Origin: AP-15 sp963716115
GTDB taxonomy: Bacteria > Pseudomonadota > Alphaproteobacteria > ATCC43930 > CGMCC-115725
Reading direction: 5' to 3'
Assembly (NCBI GenBank): GCA_963716115.1
Contig: CAVQSZ010000021.1
Location: 62,001 to 126,000 of the forward strand
Length of the DNA stretch: 64,000 nt
The notes under the pieces are model-generated. The model was not told the origin of the DNA. It was given only the letters and a program-made list of their open reading frames with translations, and ran no database searches. Position 1 is the stretch's first letter, and each line of letters opens with the position of its first letter. Positions 7,856-16,153 of the stretch are shown piece by piece. Both the position numbers and the translations under genes were made by a program.

Positions 7856-9258
7856 CGCGGCGGCTCTCCGCCGCGCCGGACCAGGCCGTTCGTCCGCTGT
7901 CCGCTCAAGAACTGCTCGCGGTCGCGCTCGTCGGGGATGTGCGAGGCGAGAACGAGGCGGAGCTTTTCCAAGGTCTCGAACTTCTCCAGCTCGCGCCTGA
8001 CCAGGATCTTCGCGATCGGACCGATATACCGGGTCAGGCCGGCTTCGATTTCGCCGATCACCGCAGGCCCCGGCGCCGCGGCGGCGGCAGGCCGCAGCGC
8101 GGCGCCTCGCGACCCCGTCGCCGAGGCCGGGCCGTCCGGCTCCGGCGCGGCGGCGACGCGCGGGCGGCCCTTGGCCAGGAATTGCGCCCGGTCGCGCGGG
8201 TCGTCGACATGCCGCGACAGCGCATCGTAGAGGCCGGTCACGTCGGTCGTCTCCCGCATCGCCCGCTTGACCGCGATCGACGCCATCGGGCCGACAAAGG
8301 TCGCCAAATCCTGCTCGATCTCGCGCACCAGCTCGGGCGGCAGGGTGAGCCCCGTCGGCGAGGTTCGCTCGGCCGCGGTGGGCGGCGCCTTGGCCTCCGG
8401 GACGAGCGGCGGCAGCGGCGGCGCTTCGCCCGGCAGCGTCGGAAAAGCCTCGGCGATCGCCCGCGACAGCTCGGCGGCGGTCGCGTAGCGCTGCGCCGGG
8501 TCAAAGGCCAGGGCCTTGGCGATGACCGCCTTCAGCGCTTCGGGGACGGCGGGGTTCAGCGCGCGGATATCCTCGGGCCCCCGTGTTTGCATGTTCGACA
8601 TGATCTCGGTCAGGCTGGCCCCGCGGAACGGCTTCACGCCGCTCATCATCTCGAACAGGATCACCGCGGCGGCGAACAGGTCGGCGCGGGCGTCGACCGG
8701 CGTCCCGGACAGCTGCTCCGGGGCCATGTAGGCCGGCGTCCCCAGCACGTCGCCGACAATCGTGAACTCCGAATCGTCGATGCGGGCGATGCCGAAATCG
8801 GCGACTTTGATCGCGCCGTCCGCCAGGACGATGATATTGGACGGCTTCACGTCGCGGTGCACGATCCCGTTCTCATGGGCAAAGCCGAGCGCGCTCAGCA
8901 CCTGTGCGATGATCGCGACGCTGCGGCCCGGGTCGAGCGGGCCCGAGGCCTTCAGGATGCCGTCGAGGCTGCGGCCGTCGACGTACTCCATGGCGAGGAA
9001 CGGCGCGCCGGCGTCCTCCCCGACATCGAGGATGGCGACGATGTTGGGATGGAACCGCCGCCCGGCGGCCCTGGCCTCGCGCCGGAAGCGCTCGAGCCAC
9101 TGCTCGGCGCCGCTGCCCGCCAACAGCTCGGGCCGCACCACCTTGATCGCCACCGGGCGGTCGATCACCGGGTCGTAGGCGCGAAACACCTCGCCCATCG
9201 CCCCGGTCCCGAGCCGCCCGTCGATGCGGTAGCGGCCGATTTTCTGGATGGTGTTCAT
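7852..9258 (-). CDS. Hanks-type Ser/Thr protein kinase with duplicated C-terminal module
   Basis: A 468-residue soluble kinase; no membrane segment is visible. The kinase domain occupies residues about 10-270: Gly loop GTGAMGEV, ATP lysine K39 in VAIKVV, catalytic loop HRDVKPSN, DFG in VADFGIARI, and the GTPAYMAPEQL activation end, so it should be active. Beyond a Pro-rich linker come two copies of a module of about 55 residues (310-364 and 400-454). They share the pattern E-I-E-x-x-L, (V/I)GP(I/M)A, (V/K)RR or KRA, and D-x-R-D-(R)-x-Q-F-L. I know this only as a recurrent kinase tail without an assigned role. It lies 22 bases downstream of the heme/HAMP sensor gene and overlaps the peptidoglycan-binding gene, so the three are probably one transcript. 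Confidence 0.92.
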   Translation of the reverse strand: MNTIQKIGRYRIDGRLGTGAMGEVFRAYDPVIDRPVAIKVVRPELLAGSGAEQWLERFRREARAAGRRFHPNIVAILDVGEDAGAPFLAMEYVDGRSLDGILKASGPLDPGRSVAIIAQVLSALGFAHENGIVHRDVKPSNIIVLADGAIKVADFGIARIDDSEFTIVGDVLGTPAYMAPEQLSGTPVDARADLFAAAVILFEMMSGVKPFRGASLTEIMSNMQTRGPEDIRALNPAVPEALKAVIAKALAFDPAQRYATAAELSRAIAEAFPTLPGEAPPLPPLVPEAKAPPTAAERTSPTGLTLPPELVREIEQDLATFVGPMASIAVKRAMRETTDVTGLYDALSRHVDDPRDRAQFLAKGRPRVAAAPEPDGPASATGSRGAALRPAAAAAPGPAVIGEIEAGLTRYIGPIAKILVRRELEKFETLEKLRLVLASHIPDERDREQFLSGQRTNGLVRRGGEPPR

Positions 9259-9280
9259 GCCTTCGCCATCCGTTCGAGCC

Positions 9281-10159
9281 TCAGCCCTGGTCCTCCAGCA
9301 TCTTCATCGCGTTCTGCAGGCTGCGCCGCATGCGGTTGAACGACATCGAGAGCGAGCCGATTTCGTCGTTGGTGTCGCGGACGTATTCGGGGGTGTCGAG
9401 CTTTCCCATGCTGACGCTGCTCGCCGTCTCCGAGATTTTCACGACCGGCTTGACGACCAGCGCGCGCAGCAGCTGGTCGACGATGACGATGATCACGACA
9501 AAGGTCCCCGCCAGCGCCGCCATGAACCACAAAAGCGCGTGGTAGGCCCGCCCCATCGGCACGCCCAAGGGTATCGAAACCACCTGCGCGCCGACGATCT
9601 CGCCCAGCTTCCAGCCAAAACCGTTCTGCGATCCATAGAGCGCCACCATTGTCGCCGGAGCGTTCTCGGGCGTGCTGTGGCAGGTCAGGCAGGCGGCGCT
9701 GCCGATCTTGAGCGGTCGGGCGAGGGTCAGAAACCGGCCGCTCGGCGTGTCGCGGACCAGGACCGCTTCCTGCTTGCCGGGGTCGCTGCGAAAGTCGTTG
9801 ATGATGTCGGCTTCCCAATCCGTCGCCCGGTCGTTGACGTTGGTTGGGTTGAGGGTCGGCTCCTTGTAGGAATATTCCGGCAGCTTGCGCTGGACGAGCT
9901 TGAAGTTGCTTTGGGCGGCGAACGAGGGGATCGAATACGGCAGAAACTGGACCTTCATTTGCTGGTCGAGCAGCGGCCTTATGCTCTCCGCCGTATACGA
10001 GCGGATCGCCGACGCCCCCTCGATCATGATCCGGGCATTCTGCAGGCTCTCCTCGATGGCGTTCCGGGTCAGGATCGAGTAGGCGCCAAAGCCGGCCAGC
10101 CCGAGCCCGACCACGAACGCGCCCGACATCGCCAGATTGATCTTCCACCTGATCTTCAT
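9281..10159 (-). CDS. Membrane c-heme sensor protein (DUF3365/Tll0287-like) with HAMP domain
   Basis: A 292-residue protein with two membrane helices (about 8-29 and 207-230) enclosing a periplasmic domain. That domain carries a c-type heme motif, CLTCH (C157, C160, H161), in the context typical of DUF3365/Tll0287-like sensors. A HAMP linker (about 231-283) follows, and the protein ends with no kinase, cyclase or methyl-accepting output domain. Such a truncated receptor must act on a partner. The Ser/Thr kinase encoded 22 bases downstream is the obvious candidate, with heme redox state or ligand binding as the signal (inference). Cytochrome c maturation is available, since ccmF is at the right edge of the window. 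Confidence 0.87.
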   Translation of the reverse strand: MKIRWKINLAMSGAFVVGLGLAGFGAYSILTRNAIEESLQNARIMIEGASAIRSYTAESIRPLLDQQMKVQFLPYSIPSFAAQSNFKLVQRKLPEYSYKEPTLNPTNVNDRATDWEADIINDFRSDPGKQEAVLVRDTPSGRFLTLARPLKIGSAACLTCHSTPENAPATMVALYGSQNGFGWKLGEIVGAQVVSIPLGVPMGRAYHALLWFMAALAGTFVVIIVIVDQLLRALVVKPVVKISETASSVSMGKLDTPEYVRDTNDEIGSLSMSFNRMRRSLQNAMKMLEDQG

Positions 10160-10276
10160 GGTCCCTGAGCTTCTGCCGATGCGCTATGCTTGAGGGGCGA
10201 GCCGCGATCCTACAGGCCCGGCGCTGGTTTTCAAGCGGCGCGCCGCGGCGGGCGTGACCGACCCGGAGAGAAGGCG

Positions 10277-11323
10277 ATGCAATCGGCGACCCCGGCCACC
10301 GCCGCCACCGGCCATCTGGCGGTTCGCCAGGACTGGCTCGACCGGCGGCGCGAGGAGATCATCGAGCCCCTTCTGCCGATCGTCGATCCGCACCACCACC
10401 TGGTCGAGCGGCCCGAGACCGGGCGCTATCTGCTCGCCGACCTGCTCGCCGACCTCGGCAGCGGCCACAATGTGACCGCCACGGTCTATCTCGAATGGCT
10501 GTCGATGCACCGCGCCGAGGGTCCGGTCGAGCTGCGCCCGGTCGGCGAGGTCGAGTTCGCCGGCGGCGTGGCGGCGATGAGCGCGTCGGGCAGATACGGG
10601 CCGGCGCGGGTCTGCGCCGGCATCGTGGGCTATGCCGACCTCGCGCTCGGCGCGGCGGTCGAGAAGGTGCTGGAGGCGCAGATCGCAGCCGGCGGCGGCC
10701 GGTTCCGCGGCATCCGCTACATCACGGCGACACATCCCGACCAAGGGGCGTGGGGCGCGACGGCGATCCGTCCCGAAGGGATGCTGGCCGACCGCCGGGT
10801 GCGCGAGGGCTTTGCCCGGCTGGCCCCGCTCGGCCTCGGCTTCGACGCCTGGGTGTACCATACCCAGCTCGGCGAGCTCGTCGATCTGGCGCGGGCCTTT
10901 CCCCAGACCCCGATCGTGCTCGACCATGTCGGCGGGGCCATCGGCCTCGGCCGCTACGCCGGCAGGCGTGACGAGGTCTTCGCCGAATGGAGCTCCGGCA
11001 TCCGCGCGCTGGCGGCCTGCCCCAATGTCCACATCAAGCTCGGCGGGCTCGGCATGCGGATGTTCGGGTTCAGCGTCCATGCCGGCGACATGCCCCCGAG
11101 CTCGGAGGCGCTCGCCGCCGCGTGGCGGCCCTATGTCGAGACCTGCATCGCCGCCTTCGGCCCGGACCGCGCGATGTTCGAGAGCAATTTTCCGGTCGAC
11201 AAAGGAAGCTGCGGCTACGCCGTGCTGTGGAACGCCTTCAAGCGCATCGCCGCCGGCTGCTCGGCCGCCGAGAAGCAGGCGCTGTTCTCCGCCACCGCGG
11301 CAAAATTCTACCGCCTGGCCTAA
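10277..11323 (+). CDS. Amidohydrolase family 2 protein (TIM-barrel metal hydrolase)
   Basis: 348 residues. The ATG at 10277 follows GGAGAGAAGG. Near residue 36 the metal motif VDPHHHLVE is the first-strand HxH, and later elements include FDAWVYHTQL, VLDHVGG and MFESNFPVD, the amidohydrolase-2 pattern seen in lactonases and decarboxylases (ACMSD, LigY, PDC hydrolase types). It is followed after 30 bases by an enolase-superfamily gene in the same direction, which suggests a small sugar-acid or aromatic-acid pathway. The substrate is unknown. Confidence 0.88.
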   Translation: MQSATPATAATGHLAVRQDWLDRRREEIIEPLLPIVDPHHHLVERPETGRYLLADLLADLGSGHNVTATVYLEWLSMHRAEGPVELRPVGEVEFAGGVAAMSASGRYGPARVCAGIVGYADLALGAAVEKVLEAQIAAGGGRFRGIRYITATHPDQGAWGATAIRPEGMLADRRVREGFARLAPLGLGFDAWVYHTQLGELVDLARAFPQTPIVLDHVGGAIGLGRYAGRRDEVFAEWSSGIRALAACPNVHIKLGGLGMRMFGFSVHAGDMPPSSEALAAAWRPYVETCIAAFGPDRAMFESNFPVDKGSCGYAVLWNAFKRIAAGCSAAEKQALFSATAAKFYRLA

Positions 11324-11353
11324 TCTGCGGGCGGGAAACGGCTGGGGATTGCC

Positions 11354-12463
11354 ATGAAGATCACCGATGTCGCCTTGACCCTGTTCGCCTGGGAGAGCAT
11401 CCCGCCGACGATCTACGGCCATCACACCGCGCGGCCGACCGGCCGCAGCGATCTTGGCCTCTTGGCGGTGACCACCGACGAGGGCCTGACCGGCAACGCC
11501 TTTCTCGGCACCTCGTCGAACCCGGCGAGCCTCGACGGGCCGGGCCTGATCCGCTTTTTGAAGCCGATCCTGATGGGCCAGGACCCGCTCGACCGCGAGC
11601 GCCTGAACCGCCTCCTATGGGGGCGCGCCAGGGTCGCGACGGTGCGCGCGATCGGGGCCTGCGACGTGGCGCTGTGGGATATCGCCGGCAAGGCGGCGGG
11701 AATGCCGATCCACCGCCTCCTCGGCACCTGCCGCGATCATATCCCGGCCTACGCCAGCTCCGAAATCCACGCGACGCCCGAGGCCTATGTCGAGCAGGCG
11801 CTGCACTACAAGCAGACCGGCTGGGCCGCCTACAAGATCCACCCGCCGCAGCGCTGGCGCGACGACATCAAGGTGTGCGAGGCGGTCAGGAAGGCGGTCG
11901 GCGACGATTACACGGTGATGCTCAATTCGACCTGGAGCTATCGCTACGAGGAGGCGTTGCGGGTCGGCCGGGCGATCGAGGAGATGGGGTTCTACTGGTA
12001 CGAGGACCCGCTCCACGAGCAGGACATCTATAATTACGTCAAGTTGAAGCAGAAGCTCGACATCCCGATCCTCGCCACCGAATACCCGATCGGCGGGCTC
12101 AATTCCTACATCCCGTGGATCACCGAGCGCGCCACCGACTTTCTGCGCGGCGATGTCGCGGTCAAGGGCGGGATCACGACATTGGTCAAGACCGCGCATC
12201 TGGCCGAAGCCTTCCGGATGAATTTCGAGACCCACCACGGCGGCAATTCGTTGAACAATTTCGCCAACCTGCACGTGATCATGGCGATCCGCAACACCGA
12301 ATTCTTCGAGGTGCTGCTGCCCGACGCGATGCAGAAATACGGCCTCGCCGAAGACATCACCGTCGACCGCGACGGCCTCGTCCACGCCCCCACCGGGCCG
12401 GGCCTGGGGGCCAAGATCGATTTCGATCTGATCGAGCGGAAGAAGGTGGGGGTGCTGAGCTGA
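11354..12463 (+). CDS. Mandelate racemase/muconate lactonizing (enolase-superfamily) protein
   Basis: 369 residues of normal length. It has an N-terminal capping domain (ending near LLGTCRDHIP) and a barrel with the base motif YKIHPP (K-x-H), the second metal ligand in YWYEDPL, the third near ILATEY, and the general-base histidines in FETHHGGNSLNNFANLHV. The first metal ligand, normally Asp in a sequence like MLDSTW, reads MLNSTW: N191, from AAT at 11924-11926. Asn can sometimes coordinate, so reduced or altered activity is possible rather than certain. It is probably co-transcribed with the amidohydrolase upstream. The family dehydrates or racemises sugar acids. Confidence 0.9.
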   Translation: MKITDVALTLFAWESIPPTIYGHHTARPTGRSDLGLLAVTTDEGLTGNAFLGTSSNPASLDGPGLIRFLKPILMGQDPLDRERLNRLLWGRARVATVRAIGACDVALWDIAGKAAGMPIHRLLGTCRDHIPAYASSEIHATPEAYVEQALHYKQTGWAAYKIHPPQRWRDDIKVCEAVRKAVGDDYTVMLNSTWSYRYEEALRVGRAIEEMGFYWYEDPLHEQDIYNYVKLKQKLDIPILATEYPIGGLNSYIPWITERATDFLRGDVAVKGGITTLVKTAHLAEAFRMNFETHHGGNSLNNFANLHVIMAIRNTEFFEVLLPDAMQKYGLAEDITVDRDGLVHAPTGPGLGAKIDFDLIERKKVGVLS

Positions 12464-12511
12464 GGGATCCCTATATGTTGGGTAGCCTATGGTAACACCG
12501 AAGGACACCGG

Positions 12512-12796
12512 ATGCCGTCCGTAGCCACTACCAGCCTGAAGCTGGATGCCGAGATGAAGGCCCGCCTGCAACGGCTCGCTGAGGCGCGGCGACGTTCGCA
12601 GCATTGGCTGATGCGCGAGGCGATCGAGCAATATGTCGAGCGCGAGGAACGGCGCGAGCGGCTGCGGCAGGATGCGCTCGCTGCCTGGGCCGAATATCAG
12701 GCCTCGGGCCGGCACGTGACCGCCGCCGAGGCCGACGCGTGGCTGGCACGGCTGGAGGTGGGCGAGGATGCAGAGCCGCCGACGCCCCACGACTGA
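12512..12796 (+). CDS. Ribbon-helix-helix antitoxin (CopG/ParD-like)
   Basis: 94 residues. The N-terminus SVATTSLKLDAEMKARLQRL is a ribbon-helix-helix DNA-binding unit, and a charged helical tail (EREERRERLRQDAL) would bind a toxin. The ATG at 12512 follows GAAGGACACCGG. Four bases after its stop a ParE-like reading frame begins (GTG at 12800) but breaks off after about 11 residues. This antitoxin has therefore apparently lost its partner in situ. Confidence 0.8.
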   Translation: MPSVATTSLKLDAEMKARLQRLAEARRRSQHWLMREAIEQYVEREERRERLRQDALAAWAEYQASGRHVTAAEADAWLARLEVGEDAEPPTPHD

Positions 12797-13131
12797 CCGG
12801 TGCCGCGACTGATCTGGACGCCTCCCGCGTTGCCTGCATGCATTTCTGGCGCCGAAGAACCGCAATGCAGCACGACGTGCGGTTCGAGCCATCCGACAGG
12901 GCGTCGCGGCGGGTTGTCGTTGCCGAGGCGGTCGAGGAGGGCGAGCGCGGCCGGCAGGTCGGCGCGCCGCGCGCGCTCACGGAAGAAATCGGCGGTGCGC
13001 AGTGCTGCGATCTTCTCGGCGACCGCGACATTGATGAACTGGTTGAGGGTGGTGCCCTCGGCCTTGGCCAGCCGCTCGGCTTCGGCCTTCAGCGACGCCT
13101 GGAGCCTAAGGGCGTAATTGGCTTGCGTCAT
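12697..13131 (-). CDS. HicB/CopG-type antitoxin, C-terminus aberrant
   Basis: The first 70-75 residues (MTQANYALRLQASLKAEAER, then LAKAEGTTLNQFINVAVAEK) match the ribbon-helix-helix antitoxins often labelled HicB family, including the LNQFINVAVAEKIAALRT core. These proteins are usually about 80-85 residues. Here the frame goes on from about 12905 to 12697 through unrelated DNA and antisense across the adjacent antitoxin gene. I infer that the native 3' end was lost at the same junction that truncated the ParE gene. The start at 13131 is chosen because GGAGGCAAGG precedes it; an upstream ATG at 13143 is in frame. Confidence 0.6.
   Translation of the reverse strand: MTQANYALRLQASLKAEAERLAKAEGTTLNQFINVAVAEKIAALRTADFFRERARRADLPAALALLDRLGNDNPPRRPVGWLEPHVVLHCGSSAPEMHAGNAGGVQISRGTGQSWGVGGSASSPTSSRASHASASAAVTCRPEA
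12800..12835 (+). pseudogene. ParE toxin, N-terminal remnant
   Basis: GTG at 12800 gives VPRLIWTPPAL, the standard N-terminus of ParE/RelE-type toxins that pair with the antitoxin type just upstream (4-base spacing). After this the reading frame has no ParE similarity. The sequence runs into about 70 unassigned bases, including an 8-base inverted repeat (12857-12864 with 12878-12885), and then into the 3' end of a minus-strand antitoxin gene. It is a deletion or insertion scar. Confidence 0.6.
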
Positions 13132-13174
13132 CCTTGCCTCCATGACCGCCAGGCCGGGCCCGGGCGCTCGACCG

Positions 13175-13681
13175 TCACGGCGGCGCCCCGCCTGAAGCTC
13201 CCGAGACTGGCTTTTTTCGCAGCAGGTATTTCTGCTCGCCCGACAGCACGAGCTCGGCCTTCTGGTTGTGGACCGTGACCGCGACGGTGACGACGCCGGT
13301 GGTCCGCTGCGGGTAGAGCGCCGATATTTCCAGCATCGGGTAGAGCGTGTCGCCGGCGAAGACCGGCTTCAGGAACTTCGAGGACTGCTCGAGAAAGCCC
13401 AAGAGCGCGTCGCCGATGACATGGGCGAAAGCCCCGGCGCCGGCGGCGGTGAAGCACAGGATTTGAAAGCCGTGCGCGAGCGGCGCGGGGAGGCCGCGCT
13501 CGCGGCAATATTCGACATCGTAGTGGATCGGGTGGTTGTCGGCCGAGACCGTCTGGAACGCGGCGAAATGCGCCTCGGTCACGGTGCGGCCCGGGATCGC
13601 GAAGCGCTCGCCGAGGATCAGATCCTCAAACCAGCGGCCTTCGGCGACGCGGTGGCGGCGGCGGTCGAAACCCTGCGTCAT
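13175..13681 (-). CDS. MaoC-family dehydratase (hotdog fold)
   Basis: 168 residues. The signature hydratase-2 segment is clear: VSADNHPIHYDVEYCRERGL, with the Asp and His of the catalytic dyad, followed by APLAHGFQIL. The family hydrates enoyl-CoA or dehydrates hydroxyacyl-CoA. Its ATG overlaps the stop of the upstream CaiB gene by 4 bases (13678-13681). The pair probably activates a carboxylic acid as a CoA thioester and then (de)hydrates it, like the mesaconyl-CoA type pairs. The substrate is unknown. Confidence 0.9.
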   Translation of the reverse strand: MTQGFDRRRHRVAEGRWFEDLILGERFAIPGRTVTEAHFAAFQTVSADNHPIHYDVEYCRERGLPAPLAHGFQILCFTAAGAGAFAHVIGDALLGFLEQSSKFLKPVFAGDTLYPMLEISALYPQRTTGVVTVAVTVHNQKAELVLSGEQKYLLRKKPVSGASGGAPP

Positions 13682-14862
13682 GTCCCCTCCGGCAGGCCGA
13701 GGACGCCCTCGGCGGCGAGCCCGGCGATGGCGGCGCGGTCGAAGCCGAGCTCGGCGAGGATCGCCCGGCCATGCTCGCCGAGGCGCGGCGCGGGGCTGAG
13801 CGCGGCGTCGGCCGATGGCGGAACGCCGGGCGTGCGCGGGGTCGGGAAGCGGCCCATGCCGGGCTGGTCGACGGCGACCGCGCCGCCGGTCGCGACGATG
13901 TGCGGATCGGCGAGCCAGTCGTCAAAGCCGTTGACCCGGTCGGCGAGGAGATCGGCGGCGCGCAACCGCACGAGCCAGGACTCGGTCGCGTCGGTCGGAA
14001 AGACCGCGGCGATCTCGGCGCACAAGGTCCCGGCGTGCGCCGCGCGCGCCGCGAAATCGGCAAAGCGCGGGTCCTGCGCGAGGTCGGGCCGGCCGAGCGC
14101 CGCGGCGAGCCGCGGGAAATCCGCCTCGCGGATCAGCGCCACGATGATCCAGCCGTCGCGGGTGCGGTAGGCCCCGGTCGGCGCGTTCAGCGGCCGCGGC
14201 GCGCCGTCTTCGAGGACGTGCTCGGCGAGCTTGTGGCCGAGCATCGCCGCGGCGCATTGCGCCAGCCCGACCTCGATCCGCCGGCCATGGCCGCGGCGCT
14301 CGCGCGCGTAGAGGGCGGCGCCCAGCGCCTGCGCCGCGTAAAGCCCGGTCATCGTGTCGACGATGATCGCGCCGACCCGGTGCGGCGCGCCGTCATTGCC
14401 GAGATTGACCGACATCATCCCGGAAAAGGCCTGCGCCACCGAATCGGTGCACGGGAAGGCGGCGTAAGGCCCCTCTTGGCCAAAGCCGCTGACCGAGACA
14501 TAGAGAAGCCGCGGGTGGCGCGCGCTGAGCTCGGCCCAGCCGAGGCCGAGCCGGTCGGCCACACCGGGGCGGAAGCCCTCGACGACGACATCGGCGCGGG
14601 CCGCCAGCGCCATCGCGATGTCGCGCGCCGCCGGGGATTTGAGGTCGAGCGCCAGGCTCCGCTTGCCGCGGTTGTAGTGCGCCGACATCGCGGTGTGGTC
14701 GCCGTAGCGCGCGCCGAGCCCGCGCGACCAGTCGCCGGCGACCGGCTCGAGCTTGACGATTTCGGCGCCCTGCATCGCCAGCAGCATCGCGCAATAGGGG
14801 GCCGCCACCCCCTGCCCCAGATCGAGCACCCGCAGCCCGCTGTAAGCGCCCTCCAGGCTCAT
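13678..14862 (-). CDS. CaiB/BaiF family CoA-transferase (class III)
   Basis: 394 residues, full length. The N-terminal signature LRVLDLGQGVAAPYCAMLLAMQGAEIVKLEP and the segment YNRGKRSLALDLKSP are those of class III CoA-transferases. The enzyme moves CoA between acyl-CoA and a carboxylate. The usual catalytic Asp region lies around residues 165-175 (VDTMTGLYAAQALGAALY). It is operonic with the MaoC gene, with a 4-base overlap. Confidence 0.93.
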   Translation of the reverse strand: MSLEGAYSGLRVLDLGQGVAAPYCAMLLAMQGAEIVKLEPVAGDWSRGLGARYGDHTAMSAHYNRGKRSLALDLKSPAARDIAMALAARADVVVEGFRPGVADRLGLGWAELSARHPRLLYVSVSGFGQEGPYAAFPCTDSVAQAFSGMMSVNLGNDGAPHRVGAIIVDTMTGLYAAQALGAALYARERRGHGRRIEVGLAQCAAAMLGHKLAEHVLEDGAPRPLNAPTGAYRTRDGWIIVALIREADFPRLAAALGRPDLAQDPRFADFAARAAHAGTLCAEIAAVFPTDATESWLVRLRAADLLADRVNGFDDWLADPHIVATGGAVAVDQPGMGRFPTPRTPGVPPSADAALSPAPRLGEHGRAILAELGFDRAAIAGLAAEGVLGLPEGT

Positions 14863-14995
14863 GCGATCGCTCCCTTTGCCCGCCGCGCCCGATTGTAGCC
14901 GATCGCGCCGGGGAAACCCGATAGCGTCGCGAGCCCGCGAATAGGGTAGGCTCGGCCGGTTGAGGGGCGACCCGCCGATCCTTCGGAGGTGACGA

Positions 14996-16141
14996 ATGAA
15001 GCAGGGATTCCGCGTCTACGACGTCGACACGCATATCGACCCCGGGGCCGATGTCCTGGAGAAATACGTCGATCCCGGCTTCCGCCCGCGGCTCGACGAG
15101 CTCGCCCCCTATCGCGTCGCGATCAAGTCGCGCAGCGCCGACGGCGGCCTGCGCCACACCTACCGCTTTGGCGGCAAGGCCTATGAGCGCACCCTGGGCG
15201 AGGCCGAGCCGCGGCCGGGCTCGGCCGATGGCCGGGCGTGGCGCGGCGAGCGGCGGCCGAGCCCCGGCGTCGTCGACGACCGTTCCGACAACCGCGTCCT
15301 CGACATGGACGCGGAAGGCTCGGACGTGCATTTCCTGGTGCCGTCGGTCTGGACCAGCGTCGTCGGGCTGCCCGACATCTCGCTCGAAACCGGGCTGATC
15401 CGCGCCTACCACCGCTACATGGCCGAGTTCTGCGGACCGTTCCCGGACCGGCTCAAGGGCCCGATCGTCGCCTCGACGCGCGATGTCGACGACGCGGTGC
15501 GCGAGATCCGCGCCTGGGGCAAGTCGAAATGGGCGGTGGCGGTGCAGCCGCTTCTGGCCAACGAGCGGCCGGTCGACCACCCCGACCTCGAGCCGATCTG
15601 GCGCGCCGCCGAGGAGCACGATTTGGCGATCGCCCATCACAGCTTCACCTGGTCGCCGCCTTATTTCCCGGGCTCTGACGACATGTGGGACAATGTCTAT
15701 CTGGCGCGGCTGTGCTCGCATCCCTGGGGCGCGATGCGGTTCATGGCCGGCTTTCTGGCCGGCGGGGTTTTGGACCGCCATCCCGGCCTGCGGCTTTGCG
15801 TGCTCGAATGCGGCTTCGGCTGGCTGCCGTTCTGGGTGCGGCGCATGGACGAGCAGGTCAGCTATGTCGGCCGCACCGCCAGGCTGAAGCATCTGCCGAG
15901 CGAGCATTTCGCCGCCGGGCGGGTGTTCTGCAATATCGAGGCGCATGAGCGCGAGCCGATGTTCAACATGGTCGCGACCGCGCTCGGCGACGGCGTCTTG
16001 ATGTACGGCTCCGACTATCCGCACTACAAATCCTGGTTCCCGCACTCGATCGACAAGATCCTGGAATGGTCGAGCCTGGGACCGCAGATCCGCCAAAAGC
16101 TGTTCTGGGACAACGCCAACCGCTGCTTCAAGCAGACCTGA
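14996..16141 (+). CDS. Amidohydrolase family 2 protein
   Basis: 381 residues. The ATG at 14996 follows GGAGGTGACGA. It starts with VYDVDTHIDP, the D-x-H variant of the first metal motif. It then has AIAHHSF (metal His), DRHPGLRLCVLECGFGWLPFW and YGSDYPHYKSW (the last Asp), which is the layout of ACMSD/5-carboxyvanillate-type decarboxylases and related hydrolases. It is followed 12 bases later by an SDR gene on the same strand. It is distinct in sequence from the other amidohydrolase at 10277. Confidence 0.88.
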   Translation: MKQGFRVYDVDTHIDPGADVLEKYVDPGFRPRLDELAPYRVAIKSRSADGGLRHTYRFGGKAYERTLGEAEPRPGSADGRAWRGERRPSPGVVDDRSDNRVLDMDAEGSDVHFLVPSVWTSVVGLPDISLETGLIRAYHRYMAEFCGPFPDRLKGPIVASTRDVDDAVREIRAWGKSKWAVAVQPLLANERPVDHPDLEPIWRAAEEHDLAIAHHSFTWSPPYFPGSDDMWDNVYLARLCSHPWGAMRFMAGFLAGGVLDRHPGLRLCVLECGFGWLPFWVRRMDEQVSYVGRTARLKHLPSEHFAAGRVFCNIEAHEREPMFNMVATALGDGVLMYGSDYPHYKSWFPHSIDKILEWSSLGPQIRQKLFWDNANRCFKQT

Positions 16142-16153
16142 GCGGAGCGGGTG

